Numbered from the stretch's first letter, positions 49,630 to 61,899 are shown. The stretch: 64,000 nucleotides of DNA from Lentinus brumalis (GCA_001792895.1 MARA01000004.1:806001-870000); one strand, 5' to 3'. The notes: generated by a model not told the origin, from the sequence alone. Numbers and translations are program-made.

Positions 49630-50749
49630 TCAGAACACTGTGGAAGGACCATTCTGACCAGCGTCACCCTCGCCCTCGTCGCCCGTCTTGCGTGCCTTCT
49701 TTGCCCACCTCAGGCCGCACGCATTGCATAGGGTTTTCGGGCCCAACGGACCCTTACGAGAGCAATGAGTATGGGTCGACGTGCATGCATGAGAGTAACA
49801 GCTCACCTTTCTCCACTCTGGTGAATCGGTCCTGCCACATGTGACGCAGACATGCTGCTCCGCCGCCAGTCTCTTGACCTACGCAAAGGGATGCTCAGTA
49901 CCATGCTCCATGCCCAGAAATATTCCGTGCATACCTTCTTCCGCGGTCCATCATCCTCTCCATCCGGCACAGCGCCCGCGTCATAACCTGTCCGCGTAGC
50001 TTCTGTCGCGCCAAAGTTGTCAGAAGTGGTGAAAAAGCCGTCGGTGGAGCCTTCGAGTGCCTGGCTCTGGGCCCGGAGCTGTACGATACGCTGCTGCAGC
50101 CGCTCGTGCTCCATCTTCAGCTCCAAAAATGTGTTCAGCCTGTGAGCCGTGAGGACGTGAGCACTCCGCGCCGCCCGAAGAGTAGCGTAGCAGGTATAAG
50201 ACATACATAGCTGTGTTTCGGCTGGGGTACGGCTGCGCCATTGCAAAGTAGCACTTGAACTCATCCGTGTCAGGTAGGTGGTGTGGCCTGCCACGTATCT
50301 CGAAGAGCACCTCCTTCGGCGCAGACGTGTAGTCCCTCGACACGTTGAACTCGTTCTTGCACTGCAGCCTCGCATACGCAAGCATCTCGGTCTTTGAGCG
50401 CACGCTCTCCGTGAACGCAGCGCGGAAGTTGCCCCGGTCGTCCGCTGCGTAGCGTCCAGCCATGCCTCAGCAAACGCAGCTCCTTTCTACGCACGACACG
50501 CGACGCACCGTTCATGAGGTCTATCAGGTCCGCGTCCACCAGCTCGTCGTCCCTCCACCCCAGCAGCTCCGTGACCGCGTTCCCGCAGTACCACACCTGG
50601 CAGGTCTCGGAGAGGACAAAGATGACGGTGTCATTGAGCTCCGTGATGAGCAGATCTGCCCACCGCTTGCGCTTTGTGAACTCGAAGACTGGGATCTCCC
50701 TGGCCGGGCTCAGCGGCTGCTGGACGGGGACTGCTGCAGGGTCGGCCAT
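49630..50749 (-). CDS. wc-2: White Collar 2-type photoreceptor partner (PAS domain, GATA zinc finger)
   Basis: WC-2 pairs with the flavin photoreceptor WC-1 to activate light-responsive genes. The start at 50749 opens [20 protein letters not shown] followed by [20 protein letters not shown]. The PAS domain reads [60 protein letters not shown] and [13 protein letters not shown] short coiled coil follows ([20 protein letters not shown]). The C-terminal GATA finger is [26 protein letters not shown], i.e. Cys-x2-Cys-x18-Cys-x2-Cys, split by one intron, then [15 protein letters not shown] and the end GPSTVF. About 320 residues, normal for basidiomycete WC-2. An in-frame extension reaches back to 51025 but lacks family features. 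Confidence 0.92.
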
Positions 50750-51030
50750 CTCGGCTGTCAGGGGGGCTGGTGGGGAGATGGCGGCGGGCGCAGAGGGGAA
50801 GCAGACGGTGTCCAAGCTGCATCGCGGCCCTGTAAGCGGAAGAGCAAACTCGTTCTCCCAATGTGGACGTCCTGTCACCTTGCGTCCGATCCCTTGCCTG
50901 GCGCTAGTTTCTTCGGGGCACGATCGAAACTCTAATCCCACAGACCGGCAAAGGCCGAGAGGTGGCCAACAGCGCACAAACATGACTGGGACTAAGCAAG
51001 AGACACAACTACGTAGTACTAGCAAGGATC

Positions 51031-52865
51031 CTAGTCTGTAACGGAGAAACTCTCGAAAAACTCGCTGAAGTCAAAGATCTGCTTGTCCTCAGGTACTCCT
51101 CCATACGCCTCGTCCACGCCAACCCCGTCCGCAGGTGTCGTGGGGTTCGAGTACGCGCTCGCCGTGCTCGCCAAGCTCTGCGTCCGCGCCATCTGCATCA
51201 TCTCGAGCACCGACGTGGCGCCAGGTCCGGACGTCTTGTACCCCGCCGCTGCCGGCATGCGGGCGAAGTAGTCAGCCGGAGTTTGCACGCCCGATGGGAG
51301 GCCGGCGTCGGTGGATGCATCGGACGCAGCGCGCGTGAGAGGAGGCGGGGCGTCCTGGGAGCATTGCGTTCCCTGGGAGAGCGCATTGAGGCGTTGTTCC
51401 AGCTCGGTGCTGTGCACTGGCGGACGGGCGGCGTAGGTCGCCGGCTGTGGCTGCTGCGATGTTGCCTGGGCGGGGGCCAAGTAGGACCTCGCGAGCATGT
51501 GCAGATACGCCGGATCCCTGCGGCCCAATTGTAGTCAGCATTCAGCTAAGCCGTCACGCAGGGACACGAGCTGAGGGGCAGAAACAAAAGTAGACATACT
51601 GCACGTATTGGCCAGACGGAGCGTAGTGAGCTGGCTGCGTCTGGGAACGCTGCTGCATGACGGGCGGTTGCGAGTAGTTGTAGTACAGTGATGGGTGCCG
51701 AGACGGAGGCAAGCCAGCATACTGAGCCTGTTGAGCGGCGTACGGGGTCGACTGATACATAGGATTGTTCGCGTAGACGTAGCTGGCCGGAGTCTGAGAC
51801 GGGAGAGGATTGTTGGCACCCTGGGCTTGAGGACGATGATCTCCGGAGACAGCAGGATGGTCTGTACTGAAGCCAGTTGCTTGAGCAGGAGCAGTCAGAG
51901 AACGCGACGCCATGATCTGAGGTTGGCAAGGAGGTTGCTGGTGTGCGGGCGGCGCGAGAGGTTTCATAGGATAGTCCGCGGAGAGATCCGGAGGCGAGGG
52001 TTCCAGCGACGAGGTAGACGAGGAGCCCGTAGCAGCGCCAGGCTCCGGAGCAAGCGTGGAGTCGTCGACAGGGGAGACGTCCATCGGAACTAGCTGGTCG
52101 TCCTGTACCTCCTGCGGTGCTTGCTTGAGCGCGACCATACGCGGTCCCTGCGGCCCCTGCGTCGTCCTCCGGACTCTGCTGGCGCCGGGGCTGTAAACGC
52201 AGTCGAGCTTGCGATCGGTACAACGTTTGCACACAGGCCGGGTTCCGGAACACTTCACGTCGGGTCAAGAGAGGCGGTCACGACGAGCGACGTTACACAC
52301 ACACCTTGGCTTTCCTCTTCCTGCACGAGTCGCACGCCTGCGCGACTCTCAGCCGCACGTGGTACGTGGGATTGAACAGCATCCGTTCCCGGATCGCAAG
52401 CAAGACATCCTCCGACGGGGTAACATAGACGAAGGGATCCTTGGGACCAGGATGGGCATTGGCGGCTGAGTTCTGTCGACCAGATGCCTTCGCAACGGCG
52501 GGCTGCTCCTGGGACGGCGCGAACTGCGGGGCCTGAGCGACTTGTATAGCTTGAGCATGCTGGAGAGCCGCGGCGTTGACGTCGTCTTGAAACGAGTAGG
52601 TCGAGGGGAAAGGATACAGCGCTTGGGCAACAGACCGGGTAGCAGTGTGAGCGAGGTGTTCGAGGTAGCCGCCTTGGGCTTGAAGCTGTACTAGGGCCTG
52701 GGGATTAACTGGGGTCCAGCCGAGCTGTTCGGTATACACAAAGTTCGGAATGCTAGGGTGCTCGGGCATGGGTTCGGGTTGCTCGAGACGGTTGCAGGAC
52801 TTGGAGGACGATATGCGGATAGCGGGGAGCGCATCGGACAGGAGGGTGCTGTTGGAGACCCTCAT
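51031..52865 (-). CDS. Zn(II)2Cys6 transcription factor with central zinc cluster
   Basis: Fungal-type DNA-binding regulator. The first exon (from 52865) is Gln/Ala-rich (YLEHLAHTATRSVAQALYPF) and ends at RVAQACDSCRKRKAK. After a 48-bp intron (52263-52310) the second exon continues CSGTRPVCKRCTDRKLDCVY, giving the six-cysteine binuclear cluster C-x2-C-x6-C-x6-C-x2-C-x6-C. The region after it is Pro/Ser/Gln/Tyr-rich, suggesting an activation domain. The last exon (51525 to 51031) starts DPAYLHMLARSYL and ends with an acidic, aromatic stretch (KQIFDFSEFFESFSVTD) typical of an activator tail. No fungal_trans middle homology region was seen. The cluster lies near residue 190, not at the N-terminus as is common. 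Target genes unknown; it sits 280 bp from the wc-2 start on the same strand. Confidence 0.88.
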
Positions 52866-53902
52866 CTGCGGAGCCGAGGGAGGAGTACAAGAAGAATAAA
52901 CGCAGACAAATCCTCAGAGCAGCGGAGGATAGAAGCAAAGGCGAGAAGGACGAAAGGGAGGCTGGCGTTCCGGGCACCTCTCGAGGGGCTGACATCCTCG
53001 ATCCAGCTACGATAACACAGTGGTCAGCCGCACTTTTACTTTTTCTTCCATGCGCCTTCGTGTAGTTGAGTCTGTAGGAAAAATGAACGACGATCCGTGC
53101 ATGGGCTGTATCGTGGAGGGCAGTCAACATGCGCTCTGGGGGCAAGGTGGGCGACCTGCCAGGCGCCGCTGGTGTGACGCGTCGGACGCGTCAGCACGTG
53201 GATGTGACCTACCGCGTTCAGGTTCGTGGGAACCACCGCCAGGACCTCTACTCTGACGCCGCCTCAGTGCTCTTCAAGTAAGAGCCAGTCTTGAAAAGAC
53301 TGTTGCTTGAACATATCGAGCAGTTCAAGAGCAGATGGAAACTACGACCTGGACAACCTCCTAGAAATTGCGCCGTCTCTGGGAGAGACATTGGCGGTCA
53401 CTTGGACTTAAGTATGTCGTTCAATTGTCCCACAAATAGGCTGTTCAGCTCCTGATTACACTCCAGGCTCTCATATTCCTGCAGCGGAGCTATCATCACC
53501 GCCATGCACAACGAGCTACCACACAGCATCATTTCAACCCGGTATGCTATCTGGGAACAGCGGCGAGCGCACGCATCCATAGGTGGACGCGCCCTGGTTG
53601 AAGCTCTGCAACACGATGCATGCCGCACCCTTCTGGTCTGTGCTGGGACATCTTCCTACGACATGCCAGCCACATCATATCCATAGCATCATGGCACCCA
53701 CATTCCTCGAGCGCCAGCCGCCGACACCGGTCCCAGATGAAAAGCAGTAACCGCGCTGGGCGCGTTCCCCAGGTCCATCGCTGGTCGTCGACTTCACGTT
53801 CACGTTCGCACTACTTTCCCTCACTGCCTCGGTCTTCGTCGTCTGTATATCAACGACGCCCTCTGCCTCACCCTCTTCCAACGAAAACTCCACTGCGACG
53901 AA
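52866..53902. other. 1.0 kb intergenic, with a short unexplained frame
   Basis: Promoter side of the Zn2Cys6 gene and of the secreted-protein gene. A 50-codon frame at 53129-53281 (+) has coding-like codons (VDVTYRVQVRGNHRQDLYSD) and ends in a possible gtaaga donor. It joins nothing I can follow, so it may be a gene fragment. Confidence 0.4.
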
Positions 53903-54952
53903 ATGCACACTGCACCACTTGCCTTCCTCGGTCTTGTCTACGTTTCTGTGGTCACCGGCATGACCCTCCAGAGACGAGCCGTGGACTTCTTTGACCCCGC
54001 GCAGGGCGGTGGGAGCATGTTTGACAATGCTACATACGGCGGCGAACCCTTAAACGTGAGCTCACCTCCGGGTGCCCAGCGTTGTCCTGTCGCCCGTCGT
54101 GTTGACTGGCAATTACCCGCATCCACAGGTGATCATCTCGGGGCTGAGCTCTCTTGATGTGCTCACTGACCGTGGTGTGCTGAACTACGCGAAGGCGATT
54201 GGATTGTACGTGTCCCTGCTTCGCATACTCCTTCGGGCTCCCACACTCACCGCGGCTCGCACCTAGTTCGCAGGAATGCTTGGGCTTCCACCTGGGTGCA
54301 CCCCAGACCGCCAATCTCGGCGACGGGAACGGCTCCCGGAATCAGACGGTCGAGTTCCGTCAAGACTTCGGGAACGCGATCTTCGGGAGCTGCTTCGAGA
54401 GTCTGCTGGGCGGAAATCACTTTAGGCGAGCAAAGCATTGCAATACAGTCGCTCGGCCAACGAGATGCTGACTCCCGTTTGTAGGATCTTCCGCCAGAAC
54501 GGACCCTCTGCGAACAGCGGCGCTTTGTTCCTTGCGTGCGTCCTGTCGTGTCGATTACGTTGGTTTGTCTGTTCGCTAAAGCGCGTCTGGCGCACAGTGC
54601 CTCGAAGGAGAAGGACGCATCGACGAACCATGACCTCGTTGACGACGGGTACAACATCGGACGGTTCGTCTGGCTACTCTTAATCGCCCGTAACAATACG
54701 TATTAGCGGAGTCACTGACTTAGCTTGTAGGAACGAACTTGTGGCCGCGGCCGTCGGCACCAAGAGCCATGGCGGGGTGTCGTACAACACCGTAGCGACG
54801 AACATCACCGGGCTCATGCCCGCGGGGAGCGACGGTGTGAACCATGGTATGAATGCAGTTCGAACCTTGTCAATGACCTCACTCAATCAATTTCTTCTGC
54901 AGGTATTGCGGTTGACGGAATTGTCACCCTCTTGACAGTCACTGTACAGTAG
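53903..54952 (+). CDS. Secreted protein of unknown function, fungal family
   Basis: I know no biochemical role. The N-terminus (MHTAPLAFLGLVYVSVVTGM, then TLQRR) is a good signal peptide. The mature part has VIISGLSSLDVLTDRGVLNY, AKAIG, LGFHLGAPQTANLGDGNGSR, NQTVEFRQDFGNAIFGSCFE, SLLGGNHFRIFRQNGPSANS, GALFLAASKEKDAS, NELVAAAVGTKSHGGVSYNT and ends AVDGIVTLLTVTVQ. Several N-glycosylation sequons are visible (NAT, NQT, NIT). About 230 residues in seven exons. Joining GGNHF to IFRQNG needs an intron at 54426-54484 that starts with GC; all other introns are GT-AG. The blocks HLGxxQTAxLGDGNG and RQNGPSANSGALFLA look like those of an extracellular family common in mushroom-forming fungi, remembered rather than checked. 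Confidence 0.82.
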
Positions 54953-55566
54953 ATGCACGCTGCGTTGTCCGTACGCAGACCGACCTTCTCTTCGTCCCCA
55001 TGTTTGCGACGCGGGATCGTTGCGAGTATAACGTATGAAAGCAAGGTACGGAACACGTTGGGTCGACCTTCGCTGACCACGCCACGAAGATACAGCTCGA
55101 CGGCCTCTGCGCTTGATGCGATGGAGGAACATCCACGTGAGCTACTACGGTATATTGGAGGATCTCTCCGTGGGAAACCACCGCCTCAGTCGCTCGGTCG
55201 TCGTTGCGTTGCATCCGCGTCACCGCAGTCTCGCCACATCAGAAGAGTGAGAGAGCTAGTGAGCAGCTAGTGGCGCCGGGAACGCTGGTATCGCAGATTA
55301 ACCGCATTAACCGCACTTTGTTCCGCCGTGACTGATGCCATGCATTGTCTTGCAGCATATGCATAGGTCTCTCATCGATCACATTGCACACTGGTGCGAC
55401 ACGGTATGTCCCGTCCATTAGGTTTGAGTTACACCTTTGTCTCGCGACCTGAGGAGTTGATACATCAGGAAGTCTCACGAGACGGACTCTCGAATTCTCA
55501 AGACTTGAAGCCCACCGAACTCCCCATCGCATAGAGTGTGGCACAGATTGACTCTGGCTTTGCACG
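54953..55566. other. Intergenic between the secreted-protein and F-box genes
   Basis: 613 bp with no supported gene. Short frames on both strands, no repeats, no clear TATA box before the F-box start. Confidence 0.5.
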
Positions 55567-57190
55567 ATGATACGCCTCACCGAGCTTCCTGACGACATCT
55601 TGGAAGACATTTTCCACGGAATGCACGATATTATGCGCTTTCCGGGTGAGCCACCATATGTGCGTAATCGAGTTCGTCGCTGTGCAGACTCTGGCCGTAA
55701 CCACGGCAACACACCAGGCACCCCTCCAGCAAGAGGAGGATAACTCGAGATCCTCAGCTGATACCGAATACAAGACCGTGCCGCTGTGCGCCAACGTCAT
55801 CGCGCTCTCGCATGTGTGCCGCCACTGGCGCAACCTCATGCTCACCCGGCCACACCTGTGGACATTCATCCGCGTCACTGGTTCGTTTCCTAACAGAATC
55901 ATGGTCAACGAGATGATCGAGAGATCCGGCGACTTCCCGCTCTCCATCTTGCTCACCGACTCCGAGCAGTCCAACGACGCGCTCTACGACCTCCTTGGTG
56001 TCATGAGCGTCATCAGCGACCACTCCGAGCGCATCCGAGAGCTTGGTATCATCCTTCGCAGGCACGCCAGGTTGGTCCTCGATTCCTTATCGGAGTGCCG
56101 TCTTCCCCGTCTAGAGAAGCTATGGATCGAGACCCAACTCGAGCCTGAGGATTGCTACGCAGCCTCGCCTGCTACCTCCATATTCGACACCGTGATTACT
56201 CCTCTGCGTGTTATTCACGTCAGCCAGATGGTCTTCAATCGGCTTCCTTTCCACGACCTCACACAGCTGGAACTTATATGCAGTGTATCTCCGCCCCTGT
56301 ATGAACTGCTGGACACCATTCGCCACTCCCCTTTCCTACAAACTTTGACCTTGAGCATCGTACTGTCCAAGGATGAAGATGGAGATGAAGATGAAGATGA
56401 CGTAGATGAAGAAGATGAAGATGAAGATGATACCGTGCCCCATAATGAACCACCTACAGTACTATCGTGCCTGCGCCGGCTGCAACTTCAAGTCGACCCA
56501 GTCTTCAGTGACGCATTCTCGGTCCTTCCGCACATCGCCTTCCCGTCGTCCACAGCAGTATACTTCTCCTTCTCTGGTCGGCGGTTCGCATCGAGTCTGT
56601 CCAAAGGCTGCGAGTCTCTCGAGGCGCTCGCACGTTCGGTCGAGCATGTAACCTTCGCCCTGGACGACAACCACGCGTATCTCGTTTCGAGGAGTCCCCA
56701 GCTCAGCATCGACTACGAGGTGGCGGATGTCGAGTTCGACGAGCCTGGTCAAGCGCGGGGCGAGTTCGCCGCCCGCCTTTGCGATGGTTTCCTCGCAGTT
56801 CCGCTTCCGGTGCTGACGTCTCTGTCCATACGGATATTCGCAGACCCGGATAGTGGCCTAGTGCTCAACCACGAACGCTTTGTCCGCCTTTTCGAGGCGG
56901 TGCCTTCCATCCAGCGACTGGCGGTGGATGTTCACCCAGACGACTCCGCGTATGTGTTCACTGCGCTTGCGACGATCGCGAAGGACGAGCGGGAGAACGA
57001 GGTCGTTATCTGCCCAGAGCTGAAGGAGCTCACCGTAACCTGGCAGGCCGACCCGTCCAGGACGATTTCTGGAACCTCGAGCGATGCTGCCATTCCCGTG
57101 CGTCCGGGGGTTGTGGTGTGGCCAGGTTGGAGACCGTCGCCTTTCCGCTGCTCATCCGTGCAACCTTGGAGCAGTCGGTCCCCTGCATAG
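55567..57190 (+). CDS. F-box protein with leucine-rich C-terminal region
   Basis: Probable substrate receptor of an SCF ubiquitin ligase. The start at 55567 reads MIRLTELPDDILEDIFHGMH, the first half of an F-box. The second half, CANVIALSHVCRHWRNLMLT followed by RPHLWTFIRVTG, is on the long second exon. The frame is kept by an intron with a gtgagc donor at 55650 and an acceptor near 55733; other acceptors lead to a stop. The body alternates Leu-rich segments (LRVIHVSQMVFNRLP, LTQLELICSVSPPLYELLDT) as in degenerate LRRs of Agaricomycete F-box expansions. A run of about 20 acidic residues is coded by a GATGAA-type simple repeat at 56370-56430. The end (PWSSRSPA) may be altered by an unseen last intron. 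About 510 residues. Confidence 0.82.
56370..56430 (+). repeat. GATGAA-type simple repeat inside the F-box gene
   Basis: Nearly pure repeats of GAT and GAA codons (Asp/Glu). Likely to vary in length between strains while keeping frame. Confidence 0.7.
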
Positions 57191-57568
57191 TCGAAGTTGG
57201 GTATCGAGAGTAGATCCACCGGAGGGAGGAACCAAAGTAAGCCGTATCTTCGGATGGTACCACATCTACTTTCGACCCTCTTCTTCAGGAACATCATGGT
57301 CTTATTCATACAAGCATCGTATTGGCTGACTCACCCAAGTCTCTGACAGACGCGTCGTGGTGTATTAATCGCCTCCCTCCGATGAGAGCGGATCCTGAGG
57401 ACGACGCTGAAGTTGCGGTCCGAATACCAGCGCCTCGACGTGCCCATCCCCTCCGTGACCAATGAAGATAGAGTCGTGCCAATAGGTTGGGTGATAGATT
57501 ACACGTGGTATGCTACATCTAGCTACGGCTTGCAGTGAGGCTATGTGTGGTATCAAAGAGGTCCTTAA
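57191..57568. other. Convergent 3' intergenic region
   Basis: 378 bp between the F-box and arginase stop codons. No gene seen. Confidence 0.5.
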
Positions 57569-58974
57569 TCAGAGGAGGGTTTCGCCTGTGGAGGGATGAG
57601 CCAAACGATCCACACAGCAAGCAGTAAAGAGGAGGGACGCACCGAGAGCGGATCTAGCGAGCGAACAGCCAACGGCGACGGTCTGCTTCACCGACTCCTC
57701 ATCCGCAAGAGATGGGTTGACCTCCTGTAGCCAAGTGAGTACTCGGTGTATGCGGGCCGGTCCATTGTACTTACCATGATGTCCAAGGCAACGAGGCATC
57801 CCGTCTCGTAGACGGACTCGCAGATATAGTGGCCCTCCCTGAACGTCAGACCGCCACGGACAGGCGTGCCCGTCGAGGGCGCAACCGTAGGGTCAAGCGC
57901 GTCGACGTCGAAGCTGAGGTGAATGGGGAGTTTACGTCCAGGGTTGACGTGGTCGAGCGCCATCTCGACGACGCGCCCGATGCCGTACTTATCGACCTCG
58001 TGCATGCTGAATGCCTTGATGCCGTGCTCCTTCAGGATGCGGCGCTCGCCCTGGTCAACGTCACGGAGGCCAATGTACACCAGTCGGTGCGGCTTGAGAA
58101 CCGGCTTGACCCAAGAAAACTCGTCTACCTTGGGCCCGATCCCAAGCAAGAAGGAGAGGGGCATACCGTGGATATTACCTGCGGAGCGAGGTTAGCGCGG
58201 ACGAGCGGCGGCCAGGCAGGCAGAGAAGTATACCGGAGTCGGTGGTTTCGGCGGTGTTGATGTCGGCATGTGCGTCTACCCAGATAACGCATGCATCAGG
58301 GTATTTCCTACGGCAGGTCAGCATGACAGGTCTCGCAAGATTGCAGCAGCTGGGGCGAGAACGGAACGTACTCCAGAGTTCCGGAGATGGTGCCCATGGC
58401 CTGCGATACCAACAATGAGTTACGCCGAGGAAGAACTGGGGTCCACCTACGAGAGAGTGATCGCCGCCGAGCGTAAGGGGTAGCTGGCCTTTCTTCGCAT
58501 GATCTCCGACGACTTCAGCGACGGACTTGCAGACCCGAGACACGAACCGGGGGTTCTTGAGCTTCCCGATGGGCGGGTCATTCTCGGCATCGATTGTCGC
58601 GAACTGGTGGTGGCCATCGAACTTGACCTGCCAGCCAAGCTCAGCAAGCTGCTCTGGCAATCCGGCTTCGACAAGGTGGATGGGACCGTTGTCCACCCCG
58701 AGCTTTGCCTAGACGTAGTAGCGTTCAGCGGCGGGGTAGGTCGTCGACTTACTGCGACACATACCTGGCCACCTCTATCATCGGACCAAACGCGTATTAG
58801 AAGCGTGGTCTGTGTCGTGCAACTGCCTGCTCACCTGAATGGGCAACCGACAATCTAGTGTATTGCCAGTGGTCAGAGCCGATGGAAACTGTATGAAGCA
58901 CACGACCTGCTTACCGCGACGGTCTTGGGATCAGGGAGGAAGCGGGAGACAGAGGATTCGAGATGGGAGGCCAT
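57569..58974 (-). CDS. car1: Arginase (ureohydrolase)
   Basis: Hydrolyses arginine to ornithine and urea using two Mn ions. The start at 58974 gives [19 protein letters not shown]. The body shows [30 protein letters not shown] (first Mn His), [20 protein letters not shown] (Mn ligands Asp-x-His-x-Asp), [26 protein letters not shown] and [20 protein letters not shown] (Mn ligands Asp-x-Asp). The end is [20 protein letters not shown] and ARSALGETLL after a 57-bp intron. All metal ligands are present; length is about 330 residues as usual. Neighbouring aminotransferase and allantoate-type transporter genes fit a nitrogen-use context, which is inference. Confidence 0.94.
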
Positions 58975-59336
58975 TGTGGGGGTCTATGTGCTCGCGGGGG
59001 ACAAGAGAGATGGTGAAACGGATGTGGCAGGCCCGACGCGTTTATGAAGATGTATGGGCGCTTGCGATCATTGCAGAATTAAGCTCCGGAGGATGACGCG
59101 TGTCCCGTGACCGACGCGCTTGATCTAATCTAATCAGGGCCACTGTACGACGACATCGCGCAGGACGACCGTCACCGAAGGACGCCGTTGTGTCATAGGT
59201 TTAGCACCAGCCTCCAGGCGACACTTCTTCCTGTGATCTATCTATATCATTGGCTGTCCGCTCTGATGTCGCCCCGATATAAGTACCAGTCGCCAGGCCG
59301 CCAGAATGTGCCCCATCTCTCCCCGCATCCTCCACC
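58975..59336. other. Divergent promoter of arginase and the aminotransferase
   Basis: 362 bp between two divergent start codons. A TATA-like box for the right gene is at 59276-59283. I see no convincing arrangement of GATA-factor sites to support joint nitrogen control. Confidence 0.5.
59276..59283 (+). promoter_or_regulatory. TATA-like box of the aminotransferase gene
   Basis: GATATAAG about 55 bp before the start codon at 59337. Confidence 0.45.
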
Positions 59337-61294
59337 ATGTCTGGCACCAGCACGCCCGTCTCCAGGTCCGGCAGGTCCACTCCTCTGCACTTCCGCGACA
59401 TCGTGAGCATGCGTTTCCAATTCAGACGCGATCAGTCAATAATAATAATCGTCCGCAGGTCCATGAGGTCGTGAGGCACTACCGCCATGAGAAGGATTCG
59501 GAGGCACATAGGGTACGTCTTCATCCATCTCTCCAGCTCCTAGGTTGCTCAGCGCGAGGATAGATCTTCCGCCAATCCGCAGGCCACAAACCGAAGACCG
59601 GTACCGGTCTTCTCCCCAGACCGTGAATCCCGACGAGGAGACCGTCCCTGGTATCGAGCACCCGGGTAGCACTGGTGTCATCTACTGCTCGGACCGTGCC
59701 ATGGCCAACGGCTTCTCCTACGCGTCCTCGCACGAGTGGGCCAACCTCGGACAGGGCGCGCCCGAGGTCGGGCAGATCCCAGATGCCCCTCCTCGCCCAA
59801 CTAGCATCCCTCTCCCTGAGGACTCCCTGGAATACGCGCCCACGACCGGTGTCAAGGGTCAGTTCTAACAGACGGCATCATATCTATGCGCGCCACTGAT
59901 CGACTTGTTATAGAACTGCGTGAGGCCGTGGCGAACCTCTATAACCAGCAATACCGCCAGGGAAAGATCAGCCAGTACACCTATGAGAACGTCTGCATCG
60001 TGCCCGGAGGTCGTGCGGGTCTTTCTCGTATTGCTGCCGTTGTTGGTGACGTATACTGCGTGAGTGCATGCGACATGGACCCAGGCGGTGGATGTAGGCT
60101 GATACGGGTGTTGCCGCAGTCCTATCAAGTCCCCGACTACACTGCATACGATCAGGTTCTGAGCGCGTTCAGGCGCCTCGTCCCGGTTCCAACGGCGTAA
60201 GTTGCTATCAGATGTGGGGCCTGTGACAGAGCTGACTTTGTTGCCAGTCTGGACGCAGAGAACATGTACCGCCTCGATGTGAACCAAATCAAGCGGGACA
60301 TCCGTACGCAAGGCTTGGAGGTCATCATTGCCTCCAATCCACGCAACCCGACTGGTCAGGTCATCAAGGGTCAAGAGTTGAAGGAGCTCGTTGAGACTTG
60401 TCGGGATGCTGCAACGACACTCATTTTGGATGAGGTGAGTTGTTTGGTTTAACGATACGGATTGCTTGCGAATCTGTGCGCAGTTTTACTCGTGGTACAA
60501 CTATCCCGAGGACGAAAGTGAACTCGGGCAGTCAATCTCTTCCGCCGAGTTCATCGACAACGTCAACCAAGATCCTGTCGTCATCGTCAATGGTCTCACC
60601 AAGGTCAGCCAGGAAGTTATGGGGTATATGCTGTCTAGACGCTGACACTTCGCTGCAGAACTGGCGTCTTCCGGGCTGGCGTATCTGTTGGGTTATTGGT
60701 CCGAAGAACCTGATCACTGCTCTCTCGCAATCCGGTTCGTTCCTCGACGGAGGCGCCAACCACCCGTAAGTGTCCACTTGTACCCTCCATACCCTTTCCG
60801 AGCTCACCTTGTCCTCCAGACTCCAGCTCGCCGCTATCCCCCTCCTGGACCCTGAGCGAGTCCACGCGGAGAAGATCGCGCTCCAGAAGCACTTCAAGCA
60901 CAAGCGCGACCACGTCCTGAAGCGACTGGAGGAGCTCGGACTGAAAGTGGCCGTCCCGCCCGTCGCGACGTTCTACATCTGGCTGAACCTCGAGCACCTG
61001 CCGGCCCCGCTGAACAACGGGCTGACGTTCTTCGAGGAGCTGCTGAAGGAGAAGACGATCGTCATCCCCGGCATCTTCTTCGACATCAACCCCGCGCACC
61101 GCCGGAACCTCTTCCACTCGTCGTGCCACCACTTTGTGCGGCTCTCGTTTGGGCCGCCGCTCGAGGACCTCGACAAGGGGCTCGATGCGATCGGGCGTGT
61201 GCTCAGGAAGGCGAAGAAGGAGGGCGGGCATGCGTTTGGGCACAGCTACAAGAAGAGCCTCGACGGCCCGCACCACATTGACCAGCTCGTCTGA
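59337..61294 (+). CDS. PLP-dependent class I/II aminotransferase
   Basis: Transfers amino groups between amino acids and 2-oxo acids; the substrate is unknown. Exon 1 encodes MSGTSTPVSRSGRSTPLHFR then DI, exon 2 VHEVVRHYRHEKDSEAHR. The fold begins at VIYCSDRAMANGFSYASSHE, WANLGQGAPEVGQIPDAPPR, LEYAPTTGV and ELREAVANLYNQQYRQGK. PLP-site motifs: NVCIVPGGRAGLSRIAAVVG (phosphate-binding turn), ASNPRNPTGQVIKG (Asn), LILDEFYSWYNY (Asp and Tyr), VIVNGLTKNWRLPGWRICWV (Schiff-base Lys and nearby Arg), and HHFVRLSFGPPLEDL (substrate carboxylate Arg). It ends GPHHIDQLV. About 520 residues, ten or so exons, no obvious targeting signal. A small part of the N-terminus around 59555 depends on the chosen acceptor site. 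Confidence 0.92.
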
Positions 61295-61899
61295 CCAGAC
61301 TCACTACTACATATATCCGATTGCTCGACAATCATTGCACACGACACGACCCCAGATCACGATTCTCTTCTTGGACCCATACGCGTACACAGGTCTTGGC
61401 ATAGATACATACACCGAAGAAGTCCTTGGCCAAGACATGGCATGGACAGCTGGAGGCTTGGCCTTCGCTTGACACCACGATGTACCAATACTATCGAAAA
61501 AACTGGCGGCGCACGGACATGCTCCACTATGTGCGTTGTTGGTATACGGGACCGTACATGCGCACTGCAAGTCGTATACCGCCGCCGTGTGCAGTCGGCG
61601 ATCGAGTCGAAGGCCACGAGTATATTGATAATGATATGAATCGTACATTACTTCAAATGCGTTCTTTACGTTAGGTGCATGGCATGGCATGGCGGGCGGG
61701 CATTAGAGACACGACTGACTATCCTACACGGACCTTCTCCAACCCCAACAACAAGGCCTCCGCGCGAGCATTACCGTGACCATAGGTAGGCTGTGGTGTG
61801 GTATCGATATACTACTTGTTCTTCCCTCCCTCAGCGGGCGTGGTGGGCCCGTCCCACCCCGCAGGCCCGCAGTGCGCGTCCACAGCAGCAGATGGCGCA
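61295..61899. other. Convergent 3' intergenic region
   Basis: 605 bp between the aminotransferase and transporter stop codons. No gene supported. Confidence 0.5.

Noticed and set aside
50750..51025. N-terminal extension of WC-2 back to 51025
   Set aside because: The extra residues lack family features, and WC-2 proteins start close to the [10 protein letters not shown] block.
53129..53281. 50-codon frame with coding-like codons before the secreted-protein gene
   Set aside because: Cannot be joined to further exons and has no recognised domain; kept only as a note on the interval.
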